Assembly (NCBI RefSeq): GCF_030936135.1
Contig: NC_082595.1
Span: 80,138,135-80,202,134, forward strand
Source of the DNA: Gavia stellata
Lineage: Eukaryota > Chordata > Aves > Gaviiformes > Gaviidae
Reading direction: 5' to 3'
Length of the DNA stretch: 64,000 nucleotides
Made by a program: the position numbers and the translations under genes. The number at the start of each line of letters is the position of its first letter. Within the stretch, counting starts at the first letter, position 1. Of this stretch, positions 1 to 12,248 are shown piece by piece. The notes under the pieces are model-generated. The model was not told the DNA's origin. It saw only the letters and a program-made list of their open reading frames with translations, and did no database searches.

Positions 1-825
1 AATTTTCAAGATCACTTGTGCCTTTTTTTTATTTATCAGCCTAGAAGATGCATTCTGATGACTGAAGATGATATGTTCAGTTTCTTTTTCTTCTTGGAAA
101 TTGTGTGTTCAATTCCTTTTAGAAGACATAACACCCATCAAAAGAATATCTGTATTTGTCATGAAGACTTTCATGGCCTGGTGGAAGAAATACATAAGAG
201 AAATACATAGGGCTATTCCACAGCACTCTAAGGTATTCTCCTCAGGCACCAAGAAGTATTTAAATATCTTTCTGAGGTTACCACATGCTGTTTATCATTA
301 TTAACCACATCTGAACAGTCAAGTCAAACCCCAGTAATCTCTGAAAGTGTGGCGTAGATGGAAACAACCACCACAAGCATGAAGTAAGCAGAAGGAGCGT
401 GTGAGGTGAGTATAAGCATATGAACACTTTAATGAGAGACTTGTCCAGTAGGACAGACCAAAAGCAATGATTGTTCTAGAAAAGGATGGAACCGTATCAG
501 CAACTTTCTATCTTCTCTGTTTCTACAGTGAAATACTTTTATTTGCACAGAATTTACCCTTAAAACTAAGTTAGTGTCAGAATTGAGAGAGATGGACAAA
601 CTGGTTTGGAAGTGCTGAGTCAGTGGTACTCTTCTGCAAAAGAGAATCAGAATAGGGAAAATGAACCTTAAGAATAATGTGTACAGACAGATAACATAAA
701 GATGATAGCACTACTGGGAATTTGAGGCAACCTAACAAAGAAAATCTTTCAACAGATTTTGAGTCCATAACTTGCTTTAACAGGCTGAATTCTAGGAACT
801 ACTCCTCTATACCTCAGAAAATGTT
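1..825. other. Intergenic, nothing recognised
   Basis: AT-rich DNA with short unrelated open frames only. No transposon or exon signature that I can name. Confidence 0.7.
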
Positions 826-1312
826 ACAGAATCACAGAATCACTAACGTTGGAAAAGACCTGTAAGATCATTAAGTCCAACCATCAACCAACAAACACCA
901 CCATGCCCACTAATCCATGTCCCACAATGCCTCGTCCCCACATTTCTTGAACGCTCCAGTGAGGGTGACTCCACCACCTCCCTGGGCAGTCTATTCCAGT
1001 GTGTTACCACTCTCTCAGTAAAGAAATTTTTCCTAATATCCAGTCTGAACCTCCCCTGGCGCAACTTGAGGCCATTTCCTCTTGTCCTGTCACTCATCAC
1101 TTGGGAGAGGCCATCAGGAAATTGTAAAGAGCGATGAGGTCTCCCCTCAGCCTCCTCTTCTCCAGGCTGAACAACCCCAGCTCCCTCAGCCGCTCCTCAT
1201 AAGACTTGTGCTCCAGACCCCTCACCAGCTTCGTCGCCCTTCTCTGGACACACTCCAGCACCTCAATATCTTTCTTGTAGCGAGGGGCCCAAAACTGAAC
1301 ACAGTATTCGAG
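826..1312 (-). mobile_element. CR1 LINE, 5'-truncated 3' fragment
   Basis: The left end carries the degenerate octamer pair AGAATCAC/AGAATCAC, the reverse complement of the CR1 3' terminus, followed by GGTTGGA-type and AGTCCAACC sequence. The minus strand encodes the C-terminal part of the CR1 reverse transcriptase ORF ([61 protein letters not shown]) in two frames. A short deletion near 1100-1115 separates the frames. It is a dead copy, typical of avian genomes. Confidence 0.92.
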
Positions 1313-4300
1313 GTACCAGATGGCACACACCAAAACCACAGCAGAATTTTAAAAGCTTCATGCAGCACCCTAACATCCACTAGCCAGGGATTATTCTTAT
1401 TTTCTTCTTTTGTTTAACAATTTACTTGTGTCCTGAAAAGTACAATTTTATGGAATTCTTTATAAATGTATTTCCTGATGAGTACTTGATAAGTATCAAG
1501 ATTATGCCCCTGGGGGTATTCAGCTACTGTGCAAATCAGTCTGCAAGATAAACTTGGCCCTTGGCCCCACTGCCAGAGGGCACAGCACCATCCCAGATGC
1601 TTCACACCATTGTCACTCTTTCAACCGGGTGCGCTAATTGTGCACATGTCATCGTTCTGGCACTTTTTGGGATCAGCAGCTTTACTGTTAATGCGTGTTC
1701 TTGGTCCTGCACAGACACAGCAGGATCAGCCTTCCGGGGAAGTGTCAGGCTCCCTGAGCAATGTGGAGCACTGCTGCATCCAGGATGGAAATCAGATGCC
1801 AATTTTAGGAAGCAAGGATTGTCCCACTGCAGAGTGGCAGGAGGACGAAATGCCCAACGTGTGCTGGTGCAGGTTGAGGCTTCAGGCATTTGGGCTCTGT
1901 GTGCCAGCTCAGCAGCCGCTCCCCATCTGCACCATTTCCTCCCCAGGTGACACAGACCAGGTGCCAATGTCCCATTGTCAACCTGCAATGAACTACACCA
2001 GTGTAACCTCTGCGGATCAAAACCTGTGAAGTTACTGATAAAGGGCTCAAGAGTTTAGTCGTTATCTCTGCTGTCAACAATTTATTGTCAACAAACTACT
2101 TCAGTACTTGGAATGAGAATTAGGATATTAATCCTACAAGAAGGAGACGGGCTAGAAATCTGCCTTACTTCCCCCTAATGCATCTTCAAGAAATCCAGCT
2201 TCTTGCTGGAGCGTGTATAGATGCATATTCTCTCTGAGATTTCATAATGGGAATACAGACCTACCTTGTGCTTCCAAACTTTGGCACTGTTTAGGGTCAT
2301 GATTTCTGGGAAATAATTGCAACATTGAACCTTCAGGTCCTTGAGTCCTCCAGGGGAATCCACAGCTTGGGCTGATATACCCCAGCTGTGTCCATAGTTG
2401 GTGATGAGATCTGGGATGCATCCCTACGAGCAAGTAGAGAAAGGTGTGGGTGAACACAGCCTACGCTTTTGGTGGCCTCAATAATTTTGTCTGTTTTCTT
2501 ATCAGTGTTTATCCTAATATATATGATTTTCTGTTGTATGATCTGGAAAATACTTGAATACATTTCAGAGTGATTCAGTTATACTCATAAATACAAATAC
2601 ATAACAAGCCCATAACTAACACTCCAGAAATAATTCCTTCATAAATTTCTTAAGAGTACATTTGAAAAATCTTGTCCTTGTTGGTGGGTCTCAGAAATCC
2701 ACTGCAGCTCACAAACACATACATTTTCTTTATTATTTTTTTAAATTTTCATTGCACCAAGTCAGCCGTTAATATATCTGATGAGAATCCATTTCTATCT
2801 CCATGTTTTACATATTTGTGATCTTTACTAAAGCACATCCAGGGGTGAAAGACTGGATCTATTAATATTAATTTACTAAACATTTTATGTTAATGCCTCA
2901 AGACCTGCAATGGGAATGCAAATGAGGCATCTTTAGGCTGACTGGCAATGACTCTCCCTTGATGTAAGTAGAGGGGATTCAGAAGGCTGGATCTTTCATC
3001 CATATGTCTTTTAGCTCACGCATTGAGCTGACTTGCAGCTACAAGCTTACCTTGTGAAAGTACCTGGGTTTTGTAACATTCTGCAACCTACATATCATAA
3101 GTACCTTTTAAAGAAATTACGTATGACACATTAATAAATTGGTGTCAGTCTTGGGAACAAGGCGGTTAGGCTAAATATCTTCCTCTACTCCTCCGGGACT
3201 GTTGGGATTAGGGGCCAATGTGACACAGCAGAACCAAAAGCAGAATGCAAGTCTGACCATAATTATGAAGCTACGTGCCATGGGCACTCAGATGGGAGAG
3301 AGGATTTCTCTGTCATTCTCTCATCTCAAAGGTGGAGTCCTTCCAACCAGAGGCACTGAGTCACCACACTTCACGTATGCACAATTAATCCTCCCAGTTG
3401 CTGTCCTTACCTAAATACTACCTGGGTAGCTTGCACAGTGACACATCCTCCTCCTGCTCAGTCTGTGAGATGTGAGGAGATAATGGAAGGCGGAACGCAT
3501 GGTTAAAGAGTTTTCACTTCATAGGGTAAATAACCTTCATGCCATAAATGCAGACAATAACACAGCTGAAAGATAATTATTTGTTATCATCTCATGATCT
3601 ATATGATTTGGTTTCTAAGGATTTTTCCAACACTTGTAAGTAAATTATTTGCCACTTCCATTTTTTTCTGTAACTTTCTTCAGGTTTTGTCTTTCTTTTC
3701 ATTTTACATGACAGTTAAAGCAGTAAATGAGAGGAGGTAATTTGTGTATGAGTTACAATGGTTGTAATGAAGCATAGAAGTGTGCATGATTCTACCAGTC
3801 TGTGATTCAAGAGTTTTTATTAACAGAATTCTTGTATCTGTACTAAAATGTAGAATACAAGATGTATCAGAGTAAAAGATATATTAGAATAAAATTAAAT
3901 AGATGACTAATAAAAATAAAACTACTAAGCAATTTGAATTTCTAGTAGTCAATAAAATAGTTAAGATGACTGCTGGACAGGACTGTTACTTATTGGATGA
4001 CTTACCGTGCTCTTTTAGTCACACATTAAATATACAAGCTGATGATATGGTACTTCACTCATACATCTGTACAGAAGGGGAGCAGGAAAGAATCTCAGAG
4101 ACTTGGTTGTAAGAAATAAGTATAAGAAATCTAGGAAGAAGACAAATTTTAGATTTTTTTTTTAAATTATTTTTTATTACTGAATCTAGATAGGATTCAA
4201 AGGAGATGTCTAGATGTCAAAGGAGATATATTCTTGACTCCTGCACATCAAAGCTATTCAAAATAGCTATTGATAATACCTACACATTTTATAACCAAGA

Positions 4301-4384
4301 TGCTTGCGGTATATGACGTTTATAGTTTTTTTCTGAAAACCCTAAATATGTTTAAGCAGGCAATCTAGCAGGCATGACTGGGAG
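1313..4384. other. Intergenic, with a GC-richer block at 1550-2030
   Basis: The block 1550-2030 keeps three overlapping frames open (166 and 129 codons on +, 128 on -), which fits low stop-codon density in GC-rich DNA better than a gene. I do not recognise its translation. The rest is AT-rich and featureless. Confidence 0.65.
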
Positions 4385-5027
4385 CCAGCTTGGTTGAAAG
4401 GAGAGCACATACTGAGCCTAAATACAAAGAGGAAGCGTACAGAAGGTGGAAATGGGGCCAGGTTACCTGGGAGGAGTGCAGAGGCATTGCCCAGGCATGC
4501 AGGGAAAAGCCAAAGCTCAGCTGGATTTGAAGCTGGTGAGAAATGTAAAAGGTAAAAAGGTCTTACATAGGTACCTCGTCAGCAAAATGAAGATCGGCAA
4601 AATGAAGATCAGCAAAAATGTGGCTAGCTGCTGAATGGGGTGGTTGAAAAAGAGCATGGAAAACACAAAGTAGTACGTTCTTTGCCTCAGTCTTTACTGA
4701 GTAGGTATTTCCTCGGGCATCTCCCGGTCTCTGTATTGACTGATTGAGTTTTGGGGGAGAGAAGTACTGACCATGATAAAACAACATTGAGTTATGGACT
4801 GCTTAAGCACATTGGACATAAAGAAATCCCTAGGTCCAGACAGCATGCTGAGGAAACTGGCCACGGTATTGCGAGACCAGGCTCTATCACCTCTGAAAGG
4901 CCATGGTGGTCAGGGGAGGTCCTCAGTGACTGTAAAAAGGTATCTTCAGAAGTGCACAAAGGAAGGTCTGTCTACAGGACAGTTGGCCCCAACTCACTTC
5001 CTGGGAAAGTTATGGAGCAAATTATCT

Positions 5028-5268
5028 TGCACCAGGGGAGGTTTGGACTGGATATTAGGAAAAATTTCTTCACTGAAAGTCTTATCAAGCACTGGAACAG
5101 GCTGACCAGGGAAGTGGTTGAGTCACCATCCATAGAGGTATTTGAAAGATATGTAGACGTGGTGCTTAGGAACATGGTTTAGTGGGGGACTTGGCATTGT
5201 TAGGTTTACAGCTGGACTCGGTGATCTTAAGGGTCTTTTCCAACCTAAATGATTCTATGATTCTATGT
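5028..5268 (+). mobile_element. Younger CR1 3' end nested inside the old CR1
   Basis: Sequence from CACCAGGGGAGGTTTGGACT to the terminal ATTCTATGATTCTATG matches the CR1 3' end closely ([23 protein letters not shown]-type region, then 3' UTR). It splits the older element exactly between codons for KVMEQIIL and FLEAISKF, which are adjacent in CR1 reverse transcriptase. Same orientation as its host copy. About 240 bp, 5'-truncated as usual for CR1. Confidence 0.88.
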
Positions 5269-5728
5269 TCTTGGAAGCCATTTCCAAGTTCATGAAGGAC
5301 AAGAAGGGGATTGGAAATGACCAGCATGGATTTATTGACAACAAATCATGACTGATCAGCACAACTGTCTTCTGTGATGAAATACTGTAACTGTGGACAA
5401 CGGGAAAGCAGCAGATGTCATTGACCTTAGCTTTAGCAAGACTTTTGGCACATTCTCCTATAGCGTTTTAATTGCCAGACTGAGAAGTTCTGTCCCAGAT
5501 GGGTAGACTGTAAGATGGGTGAAAAACTGGGCTCAAGGGGTTTGCGGTCCAATTGGTGTCTAGTTATAAATGATGTTCCCCAGGGACAGAAACTGAGGTC
5601 AAAACTGTTTAACATGTTCATTGATGACATGGATAATAGGGTGGAACATAACAGCAAAGTGGGGGGAAGAGTCAGTATGCTGGAGGACAATGTTGTCTTT
5701 GAGAGGGACCTTGATAGGGTGGAGAAAT

Positions 5729-5773
5729 CCTCATGAACAGAAACCTCATGAACAGAAACCTCATGAACAAAAA
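5729..5773 (+). repeat. 15-bp tandem repeat, three units, within old CR1
   Basis: CCTCATGAACAGAAA occurs three times head to tail (third unit with one G-to-A change), followed by a partial fourth copy. In CR1 this segment is normally present once (NLMKFNK region), so the array is a local expansion after insertion. It stays in frame by multiples of five codons. Confidence 0.93.
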
Positions 5774-6537
5774 CCTCATGAAGTTCACCAAAGACAAATG
5801 CAAAGTCTTGCACCTAGGATGGGAAATGTCATGCAGCCATGCAGCCTGGGCACTGACTGTGTAGAAAGCAGATTTGCAGAAGGGGACCTCATGGAAAAGA
5901 AGCTGAACAGGAGTCAGAAGTTCACACATGTGGTGAAGGCCAACCACACACTGTGCTGTATTGGCCAGAGCATGGACGGCAGGCTGTTGGAGGGGATCCT
6001 TCCACTCACTGCTTCTGGGGCTGCATCTGGGGTATCATGTCCTGGTATGGGCTCCTTGTTACAAGGCAGCTTTTGACATACCTGAGTGAGTCCACTGAGA
6101 GACACTAAGGTAGTCAGGAGGTTATGGGGCATAATGTGCAAGGAGAGACTGAAGGAGCTGAGCTTGTTCAACCCGGAGGAGGGGAGGCTCAGGGGGGATC
6201 CTATTACTGTCTTCGAATATCTAATGGGGGGGAGGAAGTTATAGAGAAAACAGAGCCAGACTCTCCTCAGAGGTGTACACTGAAAGGACGAGAGACAACC
6301 TACACAAGTTGCCGCAATGGAAATTCCAGCTAGGGCTGAGGAAACAACCGTCACTGCGAATGTGTGTGGGCACTGGAACAGCCATCCAAAGCGGCTTGGA
6401 GAAATTCAGAACTTGACTGGACAAAACCCTGAGCAACCTGATCCAGCTTATGAGTCCACCCCACTTTGAGCAGGGTGTTTGGCTCAATGGCCTCCAGAGG
6501 TCCCTTCCAGTGTAAATTGCCTCGTGATTCTGTGATA

Positions 6538-9500
6538 GTCTAGAAGCTGTATCTTATAGTTTTTACTTGCTTCAGCTTTCCATATCGTTCTCTCTAGTCT
6601 GTGTTAGAAAATCTGGGTGAGCGTTGGACGTTGTGATTTGTATGACATACTTACTGGAAGTCTTCAGTTGGAAGTTAAAAATATATTAAAAAAGCTATTT
6701 GGTCAAGCAGCAGTCCATAAAATCTGACTCTGATTGAGGGGAAGAATGGGAAATCTCTGCCTTTCAAGCTTTGGCATGCATATGCTCTTTATTTCAAGAA
6801 AGCGGGCTTTCCGATGTATTTATGTTTTAAACAGAAATTTGTGGATTAAAAGAACACTGCAAGGAAATTTGGCTGAGGAATGTAGGTATGTTTTTTGTAG
6901 AACTGAAAGCAGCTCTGTAAAGTGGCCATCCTGCCACCTTCTTTCGTGGCACCAATTTTCCATTGAAATATATTCAAAAGATGCTGAAGTTTTTCTTACT
7001 GGAAATGTTTTCTGCTAGGAGCATTTTGAATGTTTTAATCTCAAAACAAGCCTTGACCATTCAACATTTTCTACCAAGGTTGTTTGTTACCTCTGCATAA
7101 TTTGTCCTCTCTTTCTTGGATGAAAACATTATTTATTTAAATGTTTGAGACAGTATCTCTCTTTTAAGATTACAGGTGCAAATGTTGTATATCTTAACAC
7201 ATGCCAAATAGTAATTTTTTGGCTCCCTTATTGTCTCAATGCGTATTATGTGCAGTATAGCAAGGTGCTAGATTGGTTACTAAGAAAAGTAGCTATTTAT
7301 GTTAGAATATTTATATTAATTGGGAAGTTAATTTGGCCAGCTGTCATACACAAGCCTTTGGCTTATGCAACTGAAAAAGAAATGACTCACATGACACCCA
7401 CTCTTTTAAGAGAAAAAAGATTATGAAAACAAGATAATGCATTCTCGAATAGCTACTTAAAAGTCAGAAACCCTTCATTAATTTAGGGAGATGAAAGACT
7501 TGCATGAGCAATATTATTTGGATTTATTTGAAACAGATTTTCAACTTTGAAAATATAAAAACTGGCTCCTTTGAATGCAGTTTAAATGAAGGAGGTTTAC
7601 TGAAAAGTTGATCCTCATGATTTCTCTCACTTATAACAGATAACTTATACAGTTAATAAACAGTATACAGGTAATAAACTGCATATATTATCTGTAATAT
7701 AGCAAACAGGATCTATCTTTCCACAGAAGAATTTATCAGTCCTTCTACACATTGTTTCAGGTATTTGTGATACGTTCAAATGAGACTTTTCTTTTTACTA
7801 AGGGAACAAAGAGATTAGAAATGCTCTCTAGAGTAACCAGTAATTGGATTTCTGTCCCACCCTCAGCTTTACAGCTTTTATCCCCCTGTCTCCCTGTGAG
7901 ACCAAGATTTGTCAGGGCTCTCCAAGAACAGAGTCACTCTCAAAGGTATCATCATCAGCTTAAACTTTCTACAGAGGGATATGGAAAAGAAGGAACTATC
8001 TGTTCCTTGCACTGCTGTTTCTTCTGAATTATCCTTTCCTTTTGTTAATAATAAAATAGTCATTATTAGTAATGGTGGTTATTTTGCTTGATTCCAGTCA
8101 TGGTAGTTCCTAGTGTCCAACAAGCAGACCGACATGACAATACCAGTCTCCAGCTCGAGAGACCAGCCTCCAAGGGCAGCAGCAATTCCAGTTTGGCCTG
8201 CTGCTTTTGTTACTCTATACTATATATTTTTACCCCTTTTTAGGTAATTTTTGCTCTTATGAAACAGCCCTTTTTACCTCATGTTCATCCCAGCATGTGA
8301 ACTTAGTTCTAGTCCAAGTACTGAAAGACATCTCTCCAATTTTTCCATCAATGATCGTTATACCTATTTTCATATACATCCAGAAAGGCAACACCCACTG
8401 AACAATACATGGTGCAGATATTAAGTTGGCAATGTTATTTTAGTATTTATATTTATTTTTGTGTTAACTAAAGAAAAGCTAATCATAAGCATTTCTCAAT
8501 GCATTTTTTTATTTTGTAATTTTTCTATTTCTAGATTCTCAAAGTCTCAAATCAATACTCCCTAAGCAAAGAATGCAGAGTGAGAGTTACTTAGGAAATA
8601 ACAATGCTACTTATATTTTAGTTAGTGATTGAGAGAATTAATTTTTCTCTCAAAGTAATAATGGAAATTTATTACCCAAAGATACCTTTAATCATTTAGA
8701 CAAAAATATTACTAAACCTGTCGTATTTCCAATATATTATATATTTGGTGAGTATTAAGAGGTTTGTATTTAAATGGTTGTGTCAGGATGTATGTATTTC
8801 TACAAATTTATGCACATTTTAAATAAGAAAGTGGGGAGCTGCTACAATAAACCAATGTAGGAGAAGCCTGGCTGTCTGTCAATACTGGTTTAAATAGATA
8901 ACAGGATTGGCACATTTCTGCTAGAGAAAAGAACAGAAGCTGAAAACCCATAAAAACCTAGTCTGCAGTGACAGCCTCCATCCTGGCACACAGGGACATT
9001 ACGAGAGAGGCAACAGGCCAAGGAAGAAGTGTAGCACTCTACAACTTGAGAGTGAGACTTCTCTCCCTTGCAACCACATCATCATTGCACCTCCACTGTA
9101 CAGGGACTAGACGCCTGGAAATACTTGATTCATTAGATGGTGCTGACAGAACGCTTTGACACTTTGAACTCCCCTGAGGGCTACTATCTCCCCAAAGTGC
9201 ACTTTATTTGATCCCTCACTGTGTCAGGGCAACTCTTTTAAAGACGCATGGCTGTGTTCCCAGCAGGTGGCTTAGTTAACAGTGTGCCTTATTTGTTTAT
9301 TGTGCAAAGCAGCAGAGGAATCTTCAACCAAGGTAGTGAATTCAAATAATAGCTTGTCTAGCATGGAACACTTCATTGAACGAACCTGTACAGCTTGACT
9401 GTGACTCATAGCCCTCTTGTACTCCATGCATAAATCATCTTTTCACAGTTTCACAAAGTCACCGTGCAAAGGGGAGCAAGAAGATGTGAGTGGATAGGCT

Positions 9501-11320
9501 TTTCATGGAGGAGATCACATGCCCCTCCGGAGCCAAAGGAAGGCCTTTGCAGTGGCCGACCTTCTCCTTGCTTCTGCTCCTCCTCACCCCCACAGTACAC
9601 GCTCCTCCTTTAGCTGGCAACACATTTCACAGAGGCACAGCAGGACAGTTTGCTCCTAATGAAGCTAATATTTCAGGCTGTACACTAAGCAACAAGTAGC
9701 CTGTTATATTTTTAAGCTTTTTTTCATATCCAGACAGAACGATAAACATTTTCTTTTAAAAGAAACACTGATACTTCGATCTCATCTTGTAGCCCTGGGC
9801 CCTGCCCAGGATTTTGAAGTGGCACCTCCCTTCTCCCCACCCCAGGTGATTGCTGCTATGTCACGTCTTGCAATACCTACACCAGCTCTGAGTTCGTCTC
9901 TTTGTTTGCATGACTCAACTGTAATTACTCTGAATTTTGATATGGGGGCTTTGGCACATGAATCAATCATGACTTAATAGATGAGTCGTCTATTTCTTAC
10001 ATATGGCTTTAATGAGCCATTGTTTCCTGTTGTCCTAGGTTTATAAGACACAGTACATCTACCTTCACCCACGCAAACCTGCCATTTCTATCAACACAAC
10101 TGTCCTACTCATATTTGTTGCTTCCTGGACATCCATGCAAGCACATCTATTCATGCGTATACATATATGCATGGTGTGGTGGGGAATGATATCCTGACAG
10201 AGACAGAGCAGGTATGGAGACCATGGAAAAACTGTAAATGCTGACAGTACAGGGTTGAGGACTTACGCTCACCTCCTTCATACATGTATCTTTACACACC
10301 TGCTTCTCCATGGTCCATTTTTTTAAACTACCTTCTTGCACAGCACATACATAGTGTTTTAAAGAGATAAGCAAAATGCTGATATAAAAAGATTCCTGTA
10401 CTTTCTTTGCACCGATGAAATGACTAAACAGGAGCATCCATGTTGAGGTAGGTCTAAAACGAACAGCTCAGGCCAGAAAAGTCTTTTCTCTTGGTGAAAC
10501 AAAGCTCATTTTCTGACTTTTATAGTACATCAAAATAGTGTTCTGGTGTGTTATTGCCTCAGATTTTCATATGGAATATGTCCTTAAATGTCGTTTGTAT
10601 AATCCAAGTGAAAGAAGAGTTGTGCAACAGTTTTCAGAAAATAAAAACTGCCTGCATGGAAGTGTCACAATAACAATCCAAAAATAGATAATGGTTATAT
10701 TCATATTATCTCTTAAGGAGAGCACTATACTTGACACATATGATGTAGAAAGCTGTAGCTCAGCTGCATACATCTTCAGTCATCCCTTGCCATATACACT
10801 ACGAAACCCTCCTAAGAAGAAGGATCAGTATGCCTACCCATGTATCTACTAGCCACGTGATACTACTCCACAGCACTGGCAGGCAGGCAGTGAATTTCTC
10901 CTGGCAGGCGGTGCGGTGGCCATGTCCATGCGTCAGGAAGAAGGGTCCTTGGGCTCTTTCCAAACACGGCAAGCTGGGGCCCACTTCTCCCTTTTTCTGC
11001 TTCTGTTTTCTTGGTGGCGTTATCTCGAAGTCCAGCTGAAGGAGAAGGGGATGAGGGCAGCCTTTAGGAAGGCTTAGGTCAGTACTTGTCAGGCAGGTTT
11101 GATGTAGCCCGTAGGCTTTGCCCAGCACTTCCGTGGGGGCTCATTCTTTCTCCCTGACTGACTTTCATGATGAATGTTTAAAACATGGAAAATGTTTATG
11201 AAGGGGATAACAAAGTGCTTCCAGATTTTGTGGGGTAAAAGGTGCAGCATGTGCATGCGTTTTAAGTTAAGGAGGACTTAGGCAAATTTTGGACTGACAC
11301 AGCAGAGTTAGGCAAGTGAC
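6538..11320. other. Intergenic, nothing recognised
   Basis: AT-rich DNA between the old CR1 and the solo LTR. Only short open frames under about 95 codons, with no family similarity. Confidence 0.7.
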
Positions 11321-11911
11321 TGTTGTGGTTTAACCCCAGCTGGCAACTAAGCACCACACAGCTGCTCGCTCACTCCCCCCGCCCAGTGGTATGGGGGAGG
11401 GAATTGGAAGAGTAAAAGTGAGAAAACTCGTGGGTTGAGATTAGAAACATTTAATAATTGAAATATTATAACAATAACAAAAATAGTAATGAAAAGGAAA
11501 ATAACAAAAAGAGAGACAAATAAAACCCAAGAAAGACAAGTGATGCAAACGAAAACAATTGCTCACCACCCACCAACTGATGCCCAGCCTGTCACTGAGC
11601 AGCAGTCCCCCGGCCAGCTTTCCCCCTAGTTTATAGGCTGAGCATCACATCATATGGTATGGGATATCCCTTTGGTCAGTTGGGGTCAGCTGTCCCGGCT
11701 GTGTCCCCTCCCAACTTCTTGTGCACCCTCAGCCTACTCGCTGGTGGGGTGGTGTGAGGAGCAGAAAAGGCCTTGACTCGGTGTAAGCACTGCTCAGCAG
11801 TAACTAAAACATCCCTGTATTGTCAACACTGTTTTCAGCACCAATCCGAAATATAGCCCCATACTAGCTACTTTAAAGAAAATTAACTCTATCCCAGCCA
11901 AAACAAGCACA
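11321..11911 (-). mobile_element. Solo LTR of an endogenous retrovirus
   Basis: Starts TGTTGTGGTTTAACCCCAGC and ends CAAAACAAGCACA, i.e. TG...CA ends, about 591 bp. Flanked by a near-identical 5-bp target-site duplication, gtgac (11316-11320) and gcgac (11912-11916). Read on the minus strand it begins TGTGCTTGTTTTGGCTGGG, the familiar orientation of an LTR family widespread in neoavian genomes, and carries CCTATAAACTAG (TATA box, about 11627-11638). No retroviral gene flanks it, so it is a solo LTR left by recombination between two LTRs. Confidence 0.85.
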
Positions 11912-12234
11912 GCGACTGAACATTTTTTTTCAGTTTCTGGGTTTCCACAAAGATGTTTAAGAGGAAGGAAGGGGGGAGAACCCCCACAGCTTGCAGTTGG
12001 CAAATATCCTATCATTAACACTCTACGTCTTCATGTTGCTTCTTATTCATTTCCTTTTGAACTTAAACTTTTCAATTCTTATTCATATGGAAGTCTTTCC
12101 CTGAGTCTAATTATTTTTGTCACTTACCTCTGAACTCCTTTAATTTCTGCTTGATTAAAACGCAATCAGTCATTTTATGCAGAAAGATAACCCTGTGTTA
12201 CTGACAGTGTGCAGTTTTTGCCGTCAGGTTCGCT

Positions 12235-12248
12235 AAAAAAAAAAAAAA
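12235..12248 (+). repeat. Poly-A run (14 A)
   Basis: Uninterrupted A run. No recognisable SINE or LINE body precedes it, so it is not clearly a retroposon tail. Confidence 0.85.

Larger units (their letters stand above)
4385..6537 (+). mobile_element. Old CR1 LINE copy (about 2.2 kb), interrupted by a younger CR1
   Basis: Decayed ORF2 of a CR1-clade LINE. Recognisable in order: AYRRWK-like linker (4435-4455), KAKAQLDLKLVRNVK (4510-4550), a FFASVFT-like stretch (near 4680-4700), LDIKKSLGPDS (about 4807-4840), SGEV and SLPGKVMEQIIL (4910-5027), then after the nested insert FLEAISKFMKDKKGIGN (5269-5320), a degraded GVPQGS-type block (5570-5600), KCKVLHLG-type residues (5790-5820), and a CR1-like 3' end (6410-6537). 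Many stops and frameshifts. Divergence is much higher than for the other CR1 copies, so it is an ancient insertion. Confidence 0.85.

Noticed and set aside
1529..2029. 166-codon open frame on + in a GC-richer block
   Set aside because: Two other frames over the same bases are also long and open; no domain, splice site or homology that I recognise. Most likely low stop density.
4751..6333. Several 70-150 codon plus-strand open frames
   Set aside because: They are fragments of the decayed and nested CR1 elements, not host genes.
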